Shown in pieces: positions 41,067 through 52,342 of a stretch of 64,000 nt of DNA (the first letter of the stretch is position 1; each line of letters opens with the position of its first letter). Source of the DNA: Bog-473 sp963728845 (GTDB lineage Bacteria > Actinomycetota > Acidimicrobiia > Acidimicrobiales > RAAP-2); the NCBI GenBank assembly GCA_963728845.1, contig CAVSLS010000020.1, forward strand, positions 11,358 through 75,357, in the 5' to 3' direction. Under the pieces are notes generated by a model that saw nothing but the letters and a program-made list of their open reading frames with translations, did no database searches and was not told the DNA's origin. Made by a program: the position numbers and the translations under genes.

Positions 41067-41096
41067 AACTCTAAACATCCATTGCGGTTTAGAGTT
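41067..41096. terminator. AT-rich perfect hairpin between convergent genes
   Basis: AACTCTAAAC (41067-41076) and GTTTAGAGTT (41087-41096) form a perfect 10-base stem around a 10-base loop, 37 bases after the repeat protein stop. It is markedly AT-rich for this genome. Possible terminator without a long U-run, or a recombination-site arm. Confidence 0.5.
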
Positions 41097-41185
41097 TCGT
41101 GAGAACCATCCCGCCCGAGCCGAGGCACCAGCCTGACGACCCTGTGCACGCCGTGCGCCGAGACACTCCCGGCGGCGGGCGGGCT

Positions 41186-41238
41186 CTACCGCAGCACGAT
41201 CTTGTCGTCCTCCACCGCGACGGTGACCAGCGGCACCT
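41186..41238 (-). pseudogene. 3'-end stub of a clpB-like gene
   Basis: On the minus strand this reads VPLVTVAVEDDKIVLR and a stop, matching the end of the intact clpB 130 bases away (ATVTVAVDDDKIVLRG and stop). DNA identity is clear over about 50 bases (AGCACGATCTTGTCGTC shared exactly). Nothing upstream continues the gene. It lies between two hairpins. Confidence 0.78.
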
Positions 41239-41240
41239 TT

Positions 41241-41271
41241 CCGGGAACTACGCCACTGGAGTAGTTCCCGG
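41241..41271. repeat. perfect 11-base inverted repeat between clpB and its stub
   Basis: CCGGGAACTAC (41241-41251) and GTAGTTCCCGG (41261-41271) enclose a 9-base loop. It begins three bases past the clpB stub and lies 48 bases after the clpB stop. It may be the clpB terminator or mark the breakpoint of the duplication. Confidence 0.6.
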
Positions 41272-41318
41272 ACCACCCGGCGGACGGACCACGGCTCGAG
41301 GCCCGCCGCAGGCTGGCC

Positions 41319-43812
<2,494 letters not shown>

Positions 43813-43853
43813 GCGCCCATCTCTCTCTTCACGGTCTTCGTGTTCTGGTCGTT

Positions 43854-43906
43854 GCTCGTCGTCGTGTCTTGCTCTTCGTCGTGTCGTCGCTCTTCGTCGT
43901 GTCCCA
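43854..43906. repeat. three 17-18-base direct repeats before clpB
   Basis: Units of the form GCTCTTCGTCGTGTC occur at 43854, 43871 and 43889 in the 102 bases between hspR and clpB. They are too few and too irregular for CRISPR. They may be slippage products in a leader. Confidence 0.6.
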
Positions 43907-43914
43907 GCCCCGCC

Positions 43915-44313
43915 TCACGACCCCGACGCTCCCGAGCGGCGCCCGCGGTAGGGCGCCACGGCCTGGCGCACGGGGACCAGGTCACGCCGGTACTGGCGGT
44001 GGGTGGCGGCCACGGCGTCGAGCGCCTGGGCCCGCACCTCGACCAGCTCCTCGCGCAAACGGGCGAGCTCGGCCTCGAGCTGGAGCACCCGCCGCACCCC
44101 CTCGAGGTTCAACCCGGTCGCCGTCAGCTCCTGGATGTGACGCAGCCGCTCCAGGTCGCGCTCGGAGAAGCGCCGGCTCCCGCCGCTCGTGCGCGACGGG
44201 TCGAGCAGGCCCTTGCGCTCGTAGATGCGCAGGGTCTGCGGATGCATCCCGGTCAGCTCGGCCGCGACCGAGATGACGTAGACGGCCTGGTTGGCGTCGC
44301 GGTCGGCCGTCAC
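43915..44313 (-). CDS. hspR: HspR heat-shock repressor, MerR family
   Basis: 132 residues, intact, GTG start. MerR-type N terminus VYVISVAAELTGMHPQTLRIYERKGLLDPSRTSGGSRRFSERDLERL is the HspR signature; a coiled-coil follows (RVLQLEAELARLREELVEVRAQ) and a basic tail. HspR represses dnaK and clpB operons by binding HAIR elements with DnaK as corepressor. Here it is the fourth gene of the operon it likely controls. Confidence 0.95.
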   Translation of the reverse strand: MTADRDANQAVYVISVAAELTGMHPQTLRIYERKGLLDPSRTSGGSRRFSERDLERLRHIQELTATGLNLEGVRRVLQLEAELARLREELVEVRAQALDAVAATHRQYRRDLVPVRQAVAPYRGRRSGASGS

Positions 44314-44334
44314 GTCCTCGCCCCGATCACCTCA

Positions 44335-45435
44335 TCACCCGTCCACTGCGATACGCGGTGCGGCCTCGGTCACCGCGGCCAACGACTCGACGGCCGCCCG
44401 CTGCTCGTCGGTGAGCTCGGTCGGCACCACGATCTCCACCTTGACCAGCAGGTCGCCCGGTTTGGACCCGTTGCGCCCCGATCCTCCCGGGACGCCCCGG
44501 CCACGCACGCGCAGCACCTTGCCCGACGCCGTGCCCGGCGGGACCTTCAGCGTCACCTTGTTGTCGAGGGTGGGCACGGTGATCGTCGTGCCGAGCGCGG
44601 CCTCGGGGTACGTGATCGGCACCGTGATCGTGAGGTTGCGCCCGCTGCGCCCGAACACCGGGTGGTGGGCCACGTGGACGACCACGTAGAGATCACCGGG
44701 GGGCGCCATGCCCTGCCCCGGCGCGCCGCGGCCCTTGACCCTGATCCGCTGCCCGCCCTCGACGCCGGGTGGGATGCGGACCTTGACCGAGCGCACCTTT
44801 TGCTCCGTGCCCGTGCCCCGGCAGACCGGGCACGGCGTGTCGAAGAGCGTGCCGCGGCCCACGCAGTCGGGGCACACGGTGCTGAGGGAGAACAGCCCCT
44901 GGTTGTCGTTGAGGCTCCCCGTCCCGCCACAGCGCGGGCAGGTGTGCGTCGAGGTGCCGGGGGCCGCCCCGCTGCCGCGGCAGTTCGAGCAGCGCACCTC
45001 CTGGGGCACGTTCACCGACGTGGTGACCCCGTGGACGGCGTCCTGGAACGAGAGGTGGAGCTGCGCCTCCATGTCGGCACCGCGCTGGGGTCCGCGCTGG
45101 GTGCGCGTGCGGCCGCCGCCGAACAGGCCGCCGAAGAGGTCGCTCAGGTCACCCATGTCCTCCATGCGGAAGGTGCCGCCGCCGGGCTGGCCGAAGCCGC
45201 CGATCGGACCGTGCGTGCGCACCTCGTCGTACTCCTTGCGCTTCTCCGCATCGCCCAGCACGTCGTAGGCCGCGCTGATCTCCTTGAAGCGCTCCTCGGA
45301 TCCCGGGTTGGCGTCGGGGTGGTGCTGCTTCGCCAGCTTCCGGTAGGCGCGCGTGATCTCCTTGTCCGACGCCGTCGGCACGACGCCGAGCACCTTGTAG
45401 TAGTCCTTCTCGAACCATTCGCGTTGTGCGGCCAT
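44335..45435 (-). CDS. dnaJ: DnaJ cochaperone
   Basis: 366 residues, intact. J domain with the HPD motif (KQHHPDANPGSEERFKEI), Gly/Phe-rich linker (GGLFGGGRTR), four zinc-binding CxxCxGxG repeats (CSNCRGSG, CPRCGGTG, CPDCVGRG, CPVCRGTG) and the two beta-barrel client-binding domains. Stimulates DnaK ATPase. Starts 8 bases after the grpE stop. Confidence 0.96.
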   Translation of the reverse strand: MAAQREWFEKDYYKVLGVVPTASDKEITRAYRKLAKQHHPDANPGSEERFKEISAAYDVLGDAEKRKEYDEVRTHGPIGGFGQPGGGTFRMEDMGDLSDLFGGLFGGGRTRTQRGPQRGADMEAQLHLSFQDAVHGVTTSVNVPQEVRCSNCRGSGAAPGTSTHTCPRCGGTGSLNDNQGLFSLSTVCPDCVGRGTLFDTPCPVCRGTGTEQKVRSVKVRIPPGVEGGQRIRVKGRGAPGQGMAPPGDLYVVVHVAHHPVFGRSGRNLTITVPITYPEAALGTTITVPTLDNKVTLKVPPGTASGKVLRVRGRGVPGGSGRNGSKPGDLLVKVEIVVPTELTDEQRAAVESLAAVTEAAPRIAVDG

Positions 45436-45443
45436 GGGTCAGC

Positions 45444-46065
45444 TCACCCCCGCACGCGGACCATGGCGGCGCGTAGGCCCTGTCCCTTCCAGCGGTAGCC
45501 GGAGCGCAGCACCTCCTCCACCATGGTCTGGCCGCCGTCACCCCGTCACCCTCTGAGTGCGCGACGGCGTCGTGCACCGACGGGTCGAAGGGAACCTCGG
45601 CCTGGTCCACGCGCTCGAGCCCCTCCTTGGAGAGGATGTCCATCAGCATGGCCCGCGAGGCGCGCAACGCCTTGCCGCTCTCGTTGACGTCGAGCGACTC
45701 GTTCAGGTGCGCCTCGGCGAGGTCGAGCGCATCGAGCACCGGCAGCAGCTTCTCCACCAGGTTCGCCGCGGCGCGGGCCGACTGCTCCTCCTGGAGCCGG
45801 GTGATCCGCTTGCGGTAGTTCTCGAAGTCGGCCTGGGTGCGCTGCAGCGCGAGCAGGTACTCGTCCCGCTCGCGCGCCAGCAGCTCCCGCGGATCGGCCT
45901 CCTCGGCCAGTGCGCTTGGAATGCTCCGACTCGACCCCGTTCCCCTTCGACCTTGGACTGCGCCGGGACCGCGGCACGGGCGGCGGCGTCAGCCTCCTCC
46001 TCGGCCGCCTCGGCCTCGGAGTACGCAGACTCCTCCTCGGGCATGGCCTCGTCGCCGAAGCTCAT
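45444..46065 (-). CDS. grpE: GrpE nucleotide-exchange factor (two frame breaks)
   Basis: About 207 residues. N terminus is acidic (MPEEESAYSEAEAAEEEADAAARA). The core reads YLLALQRTQADFENYRKRITRLQEEQSARAAANLVEKLLPVLDALDLAEAHL, and the C terminus VPFDPSVHDAVAHSEGDG then TMVEEVLRSGYRWKGQGLRAAMVRV. Breaks near 45915 and 45540, the second in a GACGGGGTGACGG tract. It reopens the nucleotide pocket of DnaK. ATG overlaps the dnaK stop (ATGA). Confidence 0.93.
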
Positions 46066-47921
46066 TGCTCATCGACGATCTCGGCGTCGACGACGTCGTC
46101 GTCCGACCCGCCCTCGGCCTGACCCTCGGGACCGGCGCCGCCCATGCCGTCACCACCGACACCGCCACCGGCCGACTGCGAGGCCGACGCCTGCTCGTAC
46201 AGGCGCTGGCTGAAGCTCTGGCTCACGCCGACGAGCTTCTCGGTGGCGTCCTTGATGGCCTCGACGGAAGTACCGTCCAGCGCCTCTTTCACGCCCTTCA
46301 ACGCGTCCTCGACGTCGTCCTTCTCGGAGCCCTCGAACTTCTCGCCCTGCTCCTTGAGCAGCTTCTCGGTCTGGTACACGAGGGTGTCGGCGGTGTTGCG
46401 CACCTCGGCCTCCTCGCGGCGCTGGCGGTCGTCCTCGGCGTGGGCCTCGGCGTCGCGCACCATGCGCTCGATGTCGTCCTTGGCCAGCGAGGACTGGCCC
46501 GTGATCGTCATCGACTGCTCCTTGCCCGTCGCCTTGTCCTGGGCGTGCACGTGGACGATGCCGTTGGCGTCGATGTCGAACGTGACCTCGATCTGCGGGA
46601 CGCCCCGCGGCGCCGGCGGCAGGTCGACCAGCTGGAACTTGCCGAGCGTCTTGTTGTACATCGCCATCTCGCGCTCACCCTGGAGCACGTGGATCTCGAC
46701 CGACGGCTGGTTGTCCTCGGCCGTGGTGAAGATCTCCGACCGCTTGGTCGGGATGGTGGTGTTGCGCTCGATGAGGCGGTGCATCACCTGCCCCTTGGTC
46801 TCGATGCCGAGCGACAGCGGCGTGACGTCGAGCAGCAGGATGTCCTTCACCTCGCCCTTGAGCACACCCGCCTGCACGGCGGCGCCGATGGCGACGACCT
46901 CGTCGGGGTTCACGCCCTTGTGGGGCTCCTTGCCCGTGAGGTTCTGCACGAGCTCCTGCACGGCCGGGATCCGGGTGGACCCGCCGACCAGCACGACATG
47001 GTCGATGTCGGAGGTCTTCAGGCCGGCGTCCTTGATGGCGGCCTCGAACGGCGCCACGCAGGCCTGGACCAGGTCGGCGGTCAGCTCGTTGAACTTGGCC
47101 CGCGTCAGCTTGAGGTCGAGGTGCTTCGGCCCCTCGGACGTGGCGGTGATGAAGGGCAGGTTGATCTGGGTGTCCTGCACGGTCGACAGCTCGATCTTGG
47201 CCTTCTCGGCCGCCTCCTTCAGGCGCTGCATGGCCATCTTGTCCTGGGACAGGTCGACGCCCTCGGTGTTCTTGAACTCGGTCACCAGCCACTCGATGAC
47301 CTTGTCGTCCCAGTCGTCGCCGCCGAGCTTGGTGTTGCCCGAGGTCGACTTCACCTCGAAGACGCCCTCGCCGATCTCGAGCACCGAGACGTCGAACGTC
47401 CCGCCGCCCAGGTCGAACACGAGGACGGTGCGGTCGGAGTCCTCCTTGTCGAGCCCGTAGGCCAGCGCGGCGGCCGTCGGCTCGTTGATGATGCGGAGCA
47501 CCTCGAGGCCGGCGATCGCCCCGGCCTCCTTGGTGGCCGTGCGCTGCGCGTCGTCGAAGTACGCGGGCACGGTGATGACGGCCTGGGTCACGGTGTCGCC
47601 GAGGTACGCCTCGGCGTCCCTCTTGAGCTTGCCCAGAATGCGGGCCGAGATCTCCTGGGCCGTGTAGGCCTTGCCGTCGATGTCGACGGTCCACGACGTC
47701 CCCATGTGGCGCTTGACCGAGCGGATGGTCCGGTCGGGGTTGGTGATGGCCTGGCGCTTGGCCACCTCGCCGACGAGCACCTCGCCCGTCTTGGAGAAGC
47801 CCACCACCGACGGGGTGGTGCGCCCACCCTCGGCGTTCGGGATCACGACGGGCTCGCCCGCCTCCAACACGCTGACCACCGAGTTGGTGGTTCCCAGGTC
47901 GATTCCTACGGCCTTGGCCAT
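46062..47921 (-). CDS. dnaK: DnaK (Hsp70) chaperone
   Basis: 619 residues, intact and of normal length. ATPase marks AVGIDLGTTNSVVSVLE, VFDLGGGTFDVSVLEIG and VVLVGGSTRIPAVQELV; substrate-binding domain with LLLDVTPLSLGIETKG and a C-terminal helical lid with a Gly/Gln/Asp tail ending VDAEIVDEQ. First gene of the heat-shock operon; the long leader (about 77 bases) follows a promoter with a HAIR-like operator. Confidence 0.98.
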   Translation of the reverse strand: MAKAVGIDLGTTNSVVSVLEAGEPVVIPNAEGGRTTPSVVGFSKTGEVLVGEVAKRQAITNPDRTIRSVKRHMGTSWTVDIDGKAYTAQEISARILGKLKRDAEAYLGDTVTQAVITVPAYFDDAQRTATKEAGAIAGLEVLRIINEPTAAALAYGLDKEDSDRTVLVFDLGGGTFDVSVLEIGEGVFEVKSTSGNTKLGGDDWDDKVIEWLVTEFKNTEGVDLSQDKMAMQRLKEAAEKAKIELSTVQDTQINLPFITATSEGPKHLDLKLTRAKFNELTADLVQACVAPFEAAIKDAGLKTSDIDHVVLVGGSTRIPAVQELVQNLTGKEPHKGVNPDEVVAIGAAVQAGVLKGEVKDILLLDVTPLSLGIETKGQVMHRLIERNTTIPTKRSEIFTTAEDNQPSVEIHVLQGEREMAMYNKTLGKFQLVDLPPAPRGVPQIEVTFDIDANGIVHVHAQDKATGKEQSMTITGQSSLAKDDIERMVRDAEAHAEDDRQRREEAEVRNTADTLVYQTEKLLKEQGEKFEGSEKDDVEDALKGVKEALDGTSVEAIKDATEKLVGVSQSFSQRLYEQASASQSAGGGVGGDGMGGAGPEGQAEGGSDDDVVDAEIVDEQ

Positions 47922-48004
47922 TTTCTGCAGTCCTTCCGGTTGTCTGTGCTCTGCCAGTGCCTGCTGGCGTCCTTTTCATCGGTCTCTTGAGTTGCTGCGC
48001 GACC

Positions 48005-48036
48005 ATTGTAGCAAAGTTGAGTGCCATAGTGTCAAG
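48005..48036 (-). promoter_or_regulatory. dnaK promoter overlapping a HAIR-like HspR operator
   Basis: On the minus strand a -35 TTGACA (48035-48030) and -10 TACAAT (48010-48005) are 19 bases apart. Over the -35 lies CTTGACA-N7-ACTCAAC (48036-48016), close to the HspR consensus CTTGAGT-N7-ACTCAAG (5 and 6 of 7 matches in the half-sites). A lone ACTCAAG half-site is at about 47984. Repression by HspR with the operator over the -35 is expected. Confidence 0.75.
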
Positions 48037-48150
48037 ATTTCTCATGCAACGAGGCATTGAGGCCGCGATCCCGCTGGGTTCACACAGCCAAGTGTCCAGC
48101 TCAGCGGCGCACATGGACGACGCAGTGGCGATTTGGGACCAGGTGGTGGG

Positions 48151-49228
48151 TCAGCGGATGGTGCCGACCCCGGGGACGAGCGGCAGATCGAGGGCGGTCA
48201 CCCACCCGGCGGGCAGCTCGTTGACGTAGGGCACGGCGTTGAGGGCCCGGAGCCCCGTCGCCATGCAGCCGGCCGCCGCCGCATCCCGGCCCGATCCGTC
48301 GGTGAACCGGAACGCCGTCTCCTGCATGATCGACGGGGTGCCGTCGATCACCACCCGGTAGACGTCGTCCTGGTAGCCGCGGGGCCAGTCCGGCGCCGCA
48401 TCGGTGCCCACCCGGTTCACGTGCTCGAGGCAGATCCGGGGCTGGCCGCCGACCAGGCCGTTCAAGGTGAACCGGATGGCGGCCACGGTCCCGGGCTGGA
48501 GCACGCCCTTGGCGGTGGTGATGGGCCGGTCGGTGACCCACTTCTCCCACGTCGAGGTGATCCCCTCGAGCTCGACGCCGATGGCGTGCGCCATCATCGG
48601 GATCGTCCCGCCCCACGACATGGCGAGGATGTCGGTGTGCTCGAGCAGGGGCGTGAACTCGGGCGGGCGCCCGATCCCCATCTCGTCCTCGTAGTCGCCC
48701 TCGTAATTGACGTAGTCGAGGATCTCGAGGGCCCGCACCTGGCGCACCTCGCTGCACAGGCCCATCAGGGTCAGAGGGAAGAGGTCGTTGGCGAAGCCCG
48801 GATCGATCCCCGTCGTGAAGCACGAGGACCCGCCGGCCTCGCACGCCTCGGTGATCGGGTCCACCCATGACGGGGGGTTGAGCGTCATGGCGGGCCAGAC
48901 CCACGGCGTCATGGCGGTCGAGCACACATCGACGCCGGCCCGGAGGAACGCTCCGATGTCCCGGATGTTGTCGTCGGCCTTGGCGGCCGTCGGGCCGTAG
49001 TGCACCAGCGCATCGGGCCTGAGGGCGATCAGGGCCTCGACGTCATCGGTGGCCCGCAGGCCGACCGGGCCCGACGCCGCAGATCTCGCCCACATCGAGG
49101 CCGACCTTGTCGGGGTTCGACACGCCGACCCCGACCAGCTCGAAGCGGGGATGACGCAGGATCTCGGGGATGACCATCTTCCCGACGAAGCCGGTGCCCC
49201 AGACGACCACGCGCTTCGGCGGGCTCAC
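48151..49228 (-). CDS. DapB-like NAD(P)-dependent dehydrogenase (one frame break)
   Basis: About 359 residues. Rossmann start RVVVWGTGFVGKMVIPEILRHP; the other blocks (ALVHYGPTAAKADDN, CSTAMTPWVWP, SCFTTGIDPGFANDLFPLTLM) match dihydrodipicolinate-reductase-like amine dehydrogenases found in mycobacteria. The frame breaks near 49080, joining DVGEICG to GPVGLRATDDVEAL. It may act on an amino acid or ketone acid; substrate unknown. Faces the heat-shock promoter and is divergent from gpmA. Confidence 0.83.
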
Positions 49229-49338
49229 CTCGGCCCGGCTCCGGCCTCGGGGCGGGCAGGGAACAGCGGAGCGAACACCATGTCGGAGTTTCTAGCGGCT
49301 TTGCCGGCACGGCTCCGGGCTCGCATACCATCGCACCT

Positions 49339-50106
49339 GTGCTCGATCTGGTCCTGCTCCGCCACGGCGAATCGACCTGGAACGCCGAGAACCTGTTCAC
49401 GGGCTGGGTCGACGTCGACCTGACCCCGGCCGGGGAGGCCGAGGCACGGGCCGGCGGCGAGCTGCTGGCGGCCGAGGAGGGCCTGGACCTCCGCATGCTG
49501 CACACCTCGGTCCTGACCCGGGCCATCCGCACGGCCGAGATCGCCCTGGCGGCGGCCGGGCGCAGCTGGCTCCCGGTCCGACGGGACTGGCGCCTCAACG
49601 AACGCCACTACGGGGACCTGCAGGGCAAGAACAAGGCGCAGATCAAGCAAGAGTTCGGGGAGGCCCAGCTCCTGCTGTGGCGGCGCAGCTACGACACGCC
49701 ACCCCCGCCGCTCGGCGCCGACAATCCCTACGACGTGGCCGGCGACCCGCGCTACCGCGACCTCGACCCGGGCGACGTCCCGCGCACCGAGTGCCTGGCC
49801 GACGTCGTGCGGCGGACCGTCCCCTACTGGGAGTCGGCCATCGTGCCGGACCTGCGCGCCACCGCCGCCAAGGGCGGCGCGGTGCTGGTGGCCGCGCACG
49901 GGAACTCCATCCGGGCGCTGCGCAAGCACCTCGAGGGCATCGCGGACGACGCCATCACCGGGCTCGAGATACCGACCGGCATCCCCTACCGCATGCTCCT
50001 GGAGGACGACCTGTCCGTGCGCTCCGCCGACTACCTGGGTGACCCCGAGGCCGCGGCGGCCGCGGCGGCCGCCGTCGCCCGCCAGGCGGACCGGCCCGCC
50101 CACTGA
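49339..50106 (+). CDS. gpmA: 2,3-bisphosphoglycerate-dependent phosphoglycerate mutase
   Basis: 255 residues, GTG start. Catalytic LVLLRHGESTWNAENLFTGWVDVDL with the phospho-His; TSVLTRAIRTAEI, RRDWRLNERHYGDLQGKNKAQ and VAAHGNSIRALRKHL with the second His are as in the family. Interconverts 3- and 2-phosphoglycerate in glycolysis. Intact. Ends 124 bases before a convergent PII gene, with a strong shared terminator between. Confidence 0.96.
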   Translation: MLDLVLLRHGESTWNAENLFTGWVDVDLTPAGEAEARAGGELLAAEEGLDLRMLHTSVLTRAIRTAEIALAAAGRSWLPVRRDWRLNERHYGDLQGKNKAQIKQEFGEAQLLLWRRSYDTPPPPLGADNPYDVAGDPRYRDLDPGDVPRTECLADVVRRTVPYWESAIVPDLRATAAKGGAVLVAAHGNSIRALRKHLEGIADDAITGLEIPTGIPYRMLLEDDLSVRSADYLGDPEAAAAAAAAVARQADRPAH

Positions 50107-50170
50107 GCGCCCGCCGCGCTGAGCCGCCGTGGGCCGCACGAGTAAGGCGGAGAAGGCCCCAAAAGGCGGC

Positions 50171-50200
50171 TGGCCGGGGCGCCTCGCCGCGCCCCGGCCA
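50171..50200. terminator. bidirectional terminator between gpmA and amtB-glnB
   Basis: TGGCCGGGGCGC (50171-50182) and GCGCCCCGGCCA (50189-50200) form a perfect 12-base stem with a 6-base loop. On the minus strand a TTTT run follows at 50164-50161, so it should end the amtB-glnB transcript, and it can also stop gpmA. Confidence 0.8.
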
Positions 50201-50229
50201 TACCGACCGTCCACAGGATCCGACTCGCG

Positions 50230-50568
50230 TTACAACGCGTCAGCCCCGCGTTCTCCGGTGCGCACGCGCACCACGGTGTCGACCGGGACGACCCAGACCT
50301 TGCCGTCACCGATCTTCCCGGTGGCCGCCGAGGAGACGACGGCGTCGACCACGTCGTCGACCTGCCCGTCGTCCACCAGCACCTCGATGCGGATCTTGGG
50401 GACGAAGTCCACCTCGTACTCCGCACCCCGGTAGACCTCGGTGTGCCCGCGCTGGCGCCCGAACCCCTGGGCCTCGGTGAGGGTCATGCCCTGCACGCCG
50501 AGGTTCTTGAGGGTCTCCTTGACGTCGTCGAGCTTGAACGGCTTGAGGACTGCCACGATCAGCTTCAT
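50230..50568 (-). CDS. glnB: PII nitrogen-regulatory protein, amtB-linked
   Basis: 112 residues, intact. MKLIVAVLKPFKLDDVKETL, T-loop with EVYRGAEYEVDFVPK (Tyr51-type modification site), and C-loop GKIGDGKVWVVPV with VRVRTGERGADAL. AGGAG seven bases before the start. Senses ATP/ADP and 2-oxoglutarate and blocks the AmtB channel. Thirty-three bases after amtB stop, the usual glnK position. Confidence 0.97.
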   Translation of the reverse strand: MKLIVAVLKPFKLDDVKETLKNLGVQGMTLTEAQGFGRQRGHTEVYRGAEYEVDFVPKIRIEVLVDDGQVDDVVDAVVSSAATGKIGDGKVWVVPVDTVVRVRTGERGADAL

Positions 50569-50601
50569 TGTTGAGCTCCTTTCGTCCTGTCTGTCTCGGG
50601 C

Positions 50602-52168
50602 CTAGGAACCGCCACCGGAGGGTGGTGATATCGGTTCGGGTTCGTCCGAACCGCCCCGGTCGAGACCGGCCATGGCGAAGGCACCGTCGCTGCGGGTGGC
50701 GAACTCCTCGTCGGGGAACGCCTCCTCGCCGTGGATGGCGAGGTCGCCGACTTCGAGCACGTCGTCCTTGTAGCGGGCGCCCCGCAGGACCAGGCCGATC
50801 AGCTTCATCAGGATGAAGGTGATCAGTGCGGACCAGATGATGACGAAGATCGCCGCTCGGAACTGTTCCCACAGCTGGTGCGCCGAGCCCGTGTACATCA
50901 GCCCGTTGACCGATGTGACCACGCAGTGCGCCGTGCCCGTCGCGTACGTCGCCGGGCTCGTGGCCACGACCTGCCCGGCGGGAGTCGAGGTGGCCACAGC
51001 CGTACTCGATCATGTTCGGGTCGCCGAAGATGCCCAGCAACATGCCGCCCAGGAAGCCGGCCATGCCATGGGTGTACACGACACCCAGCGCGTCGTCGAC
51101 CTTCGAGAACGGCCGCACCTTGGACAGGTAGTTCCAGGCCACCCAGACGAAGGCCGAACAGATGGCGCCGATGTAAATGGCGCCCCGGCCGTTGACCCAG
51201 CCCGCGCACGGCGTGATGCCGACCAGGCCGCAGATCATGCCGTTGACCCCACCGAGGAAGGTGGGCTTGCGCTCCTTCGTCAACCAGGCGTCCAAGATCA
51301 TCCACACCACGACGCCGGTGGCCGTCGCGATGTTCGTGTTGATGACCGCCGCCGCCATGCTGGCCCCCGCGTAGTACGGGTCACCGCCGTTGAACCCGTT
51401 CCAGCCCAGCCACAGGATGCCCGCACCGACCCCCGCCATGACCAGGTTGTTGGGCAAGGCGTGCTGTCTATCTCGGAGCAGCCGCGGCCCGAGGACCCAG
51501 GCGGCGACGAAGCCGGAGACTCCGGCCGACATGTGGATGACGTACCCACCCGAGAAGTCCAACGCGCCCTCCTGGGCGAAGTAGCCGCCGCCCCAGAGCA
51601 GGAACGCGTCGACGGCGTAGACGAAGGTCGACCACAGCGGCACGAGCAGGCACCAGGCGAAGAACTTGATGCGCCCGAGCACGCTCCCCAGGAACAGCAG
51701 GGGCGTGATGGCGGCGAACACGAACTGGAAGTAGGCCAGGCTCGAGGTCGGGAAGTGGAACGGGATGAGGGTGTTGGCGGCGGAGACCGCCTGTCCCTGT
51801 TCACCCACGCTGTTGGTGATGCCTCCCGGCTTGCCGACGAAGTTGTCCCAGAAGTGTGTCCAGCCACTGACGCCGGTCAACTGCGTTTGCACACCGTCGC
51901 GCACACCACCGCCGATGGACGTGGCTCCGAATCCCATCTTGTAGGACCAGAGCACCCAGGCGATGAGCACGAGTGAGAAGCCGGCGAACATCATGGCCAT
52001 CACGTTGACCGCCCACTTCTTGGGCACGATCGACGCGTAGAGCACGGCCAGGCCGGGGAGGCTCATCAAGCCGACGAACGTGGCGGCGGTGACCTGCCAC
52101 GTGTTGTCGGCCGGATTCAGCCAACTCGGATACGGAACGGGAACGATCGCTCCCATCAGGTGGATCAC
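50602..52168 (-). CDS. amtB: AmtB ammonium transporter (one frame break)
   Basis: About 522 residues, 11 TM helices. Blocks include TAATFVGLMSLPGLAVLYASIV, VIHMSAGVSGFVAAWVLGPR with a pore-lining segment, GWNGFNGGD, and THGMAGFLGGMLLGIFG with the second pore His. GTG 52168 has AGGAGAGG four bases upstream. The frame breaks near 51000; the tail continues as ALITFILMKLIGLVLRG and ends with an acidic cytoplasmic segment. Passes ammonium under nitrogen limitation. A four-box GlnR operator lies 124 bases upstream of the start. Confidence 0.95.
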
Positions 52169-52291
52169 TACGCCTCTCCTAACTGTCGTTGCGCCCCGGC
52201 GCTCCGCCCTATGACTCCGACGTCACAGACCGCAAGGTACGCAAGCCATTTCGGACGGTTCTCCCCGTCGGAGCAACAATGCAGGCAAGGA

Positions 52292-52329
52292 GTTTCCGCA
52301 TGGTCACTGCTGTGTTTCGGGTTTGTTAA
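52292..52329 (-). promoter_or_regulatory. four-box GlnR operator upstream of amtB
   Basis: On the minus strand the sequence reads TTAAC-n6-GAAAC-n6-GTGAC-n6-GAAAC with exact six-base spacers. That is the actinobacterial GlnR binding pattern (gTnAC-n6-GaAAC repeated twice). It lies 124 bases before the amtB start. GlnR activates amtB-glnK in nitrogen starvation. No glnR gene is in this window. Confidence 0.88.
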
Positions 52330-52342
52330 TCCACAACCCCCG

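Noticed and set aside
43854..43906. CRISPR or operator array before clpB
   Set aside because: Only three irregular short repeats without spacers and no cas genes; kept as simple repeats.
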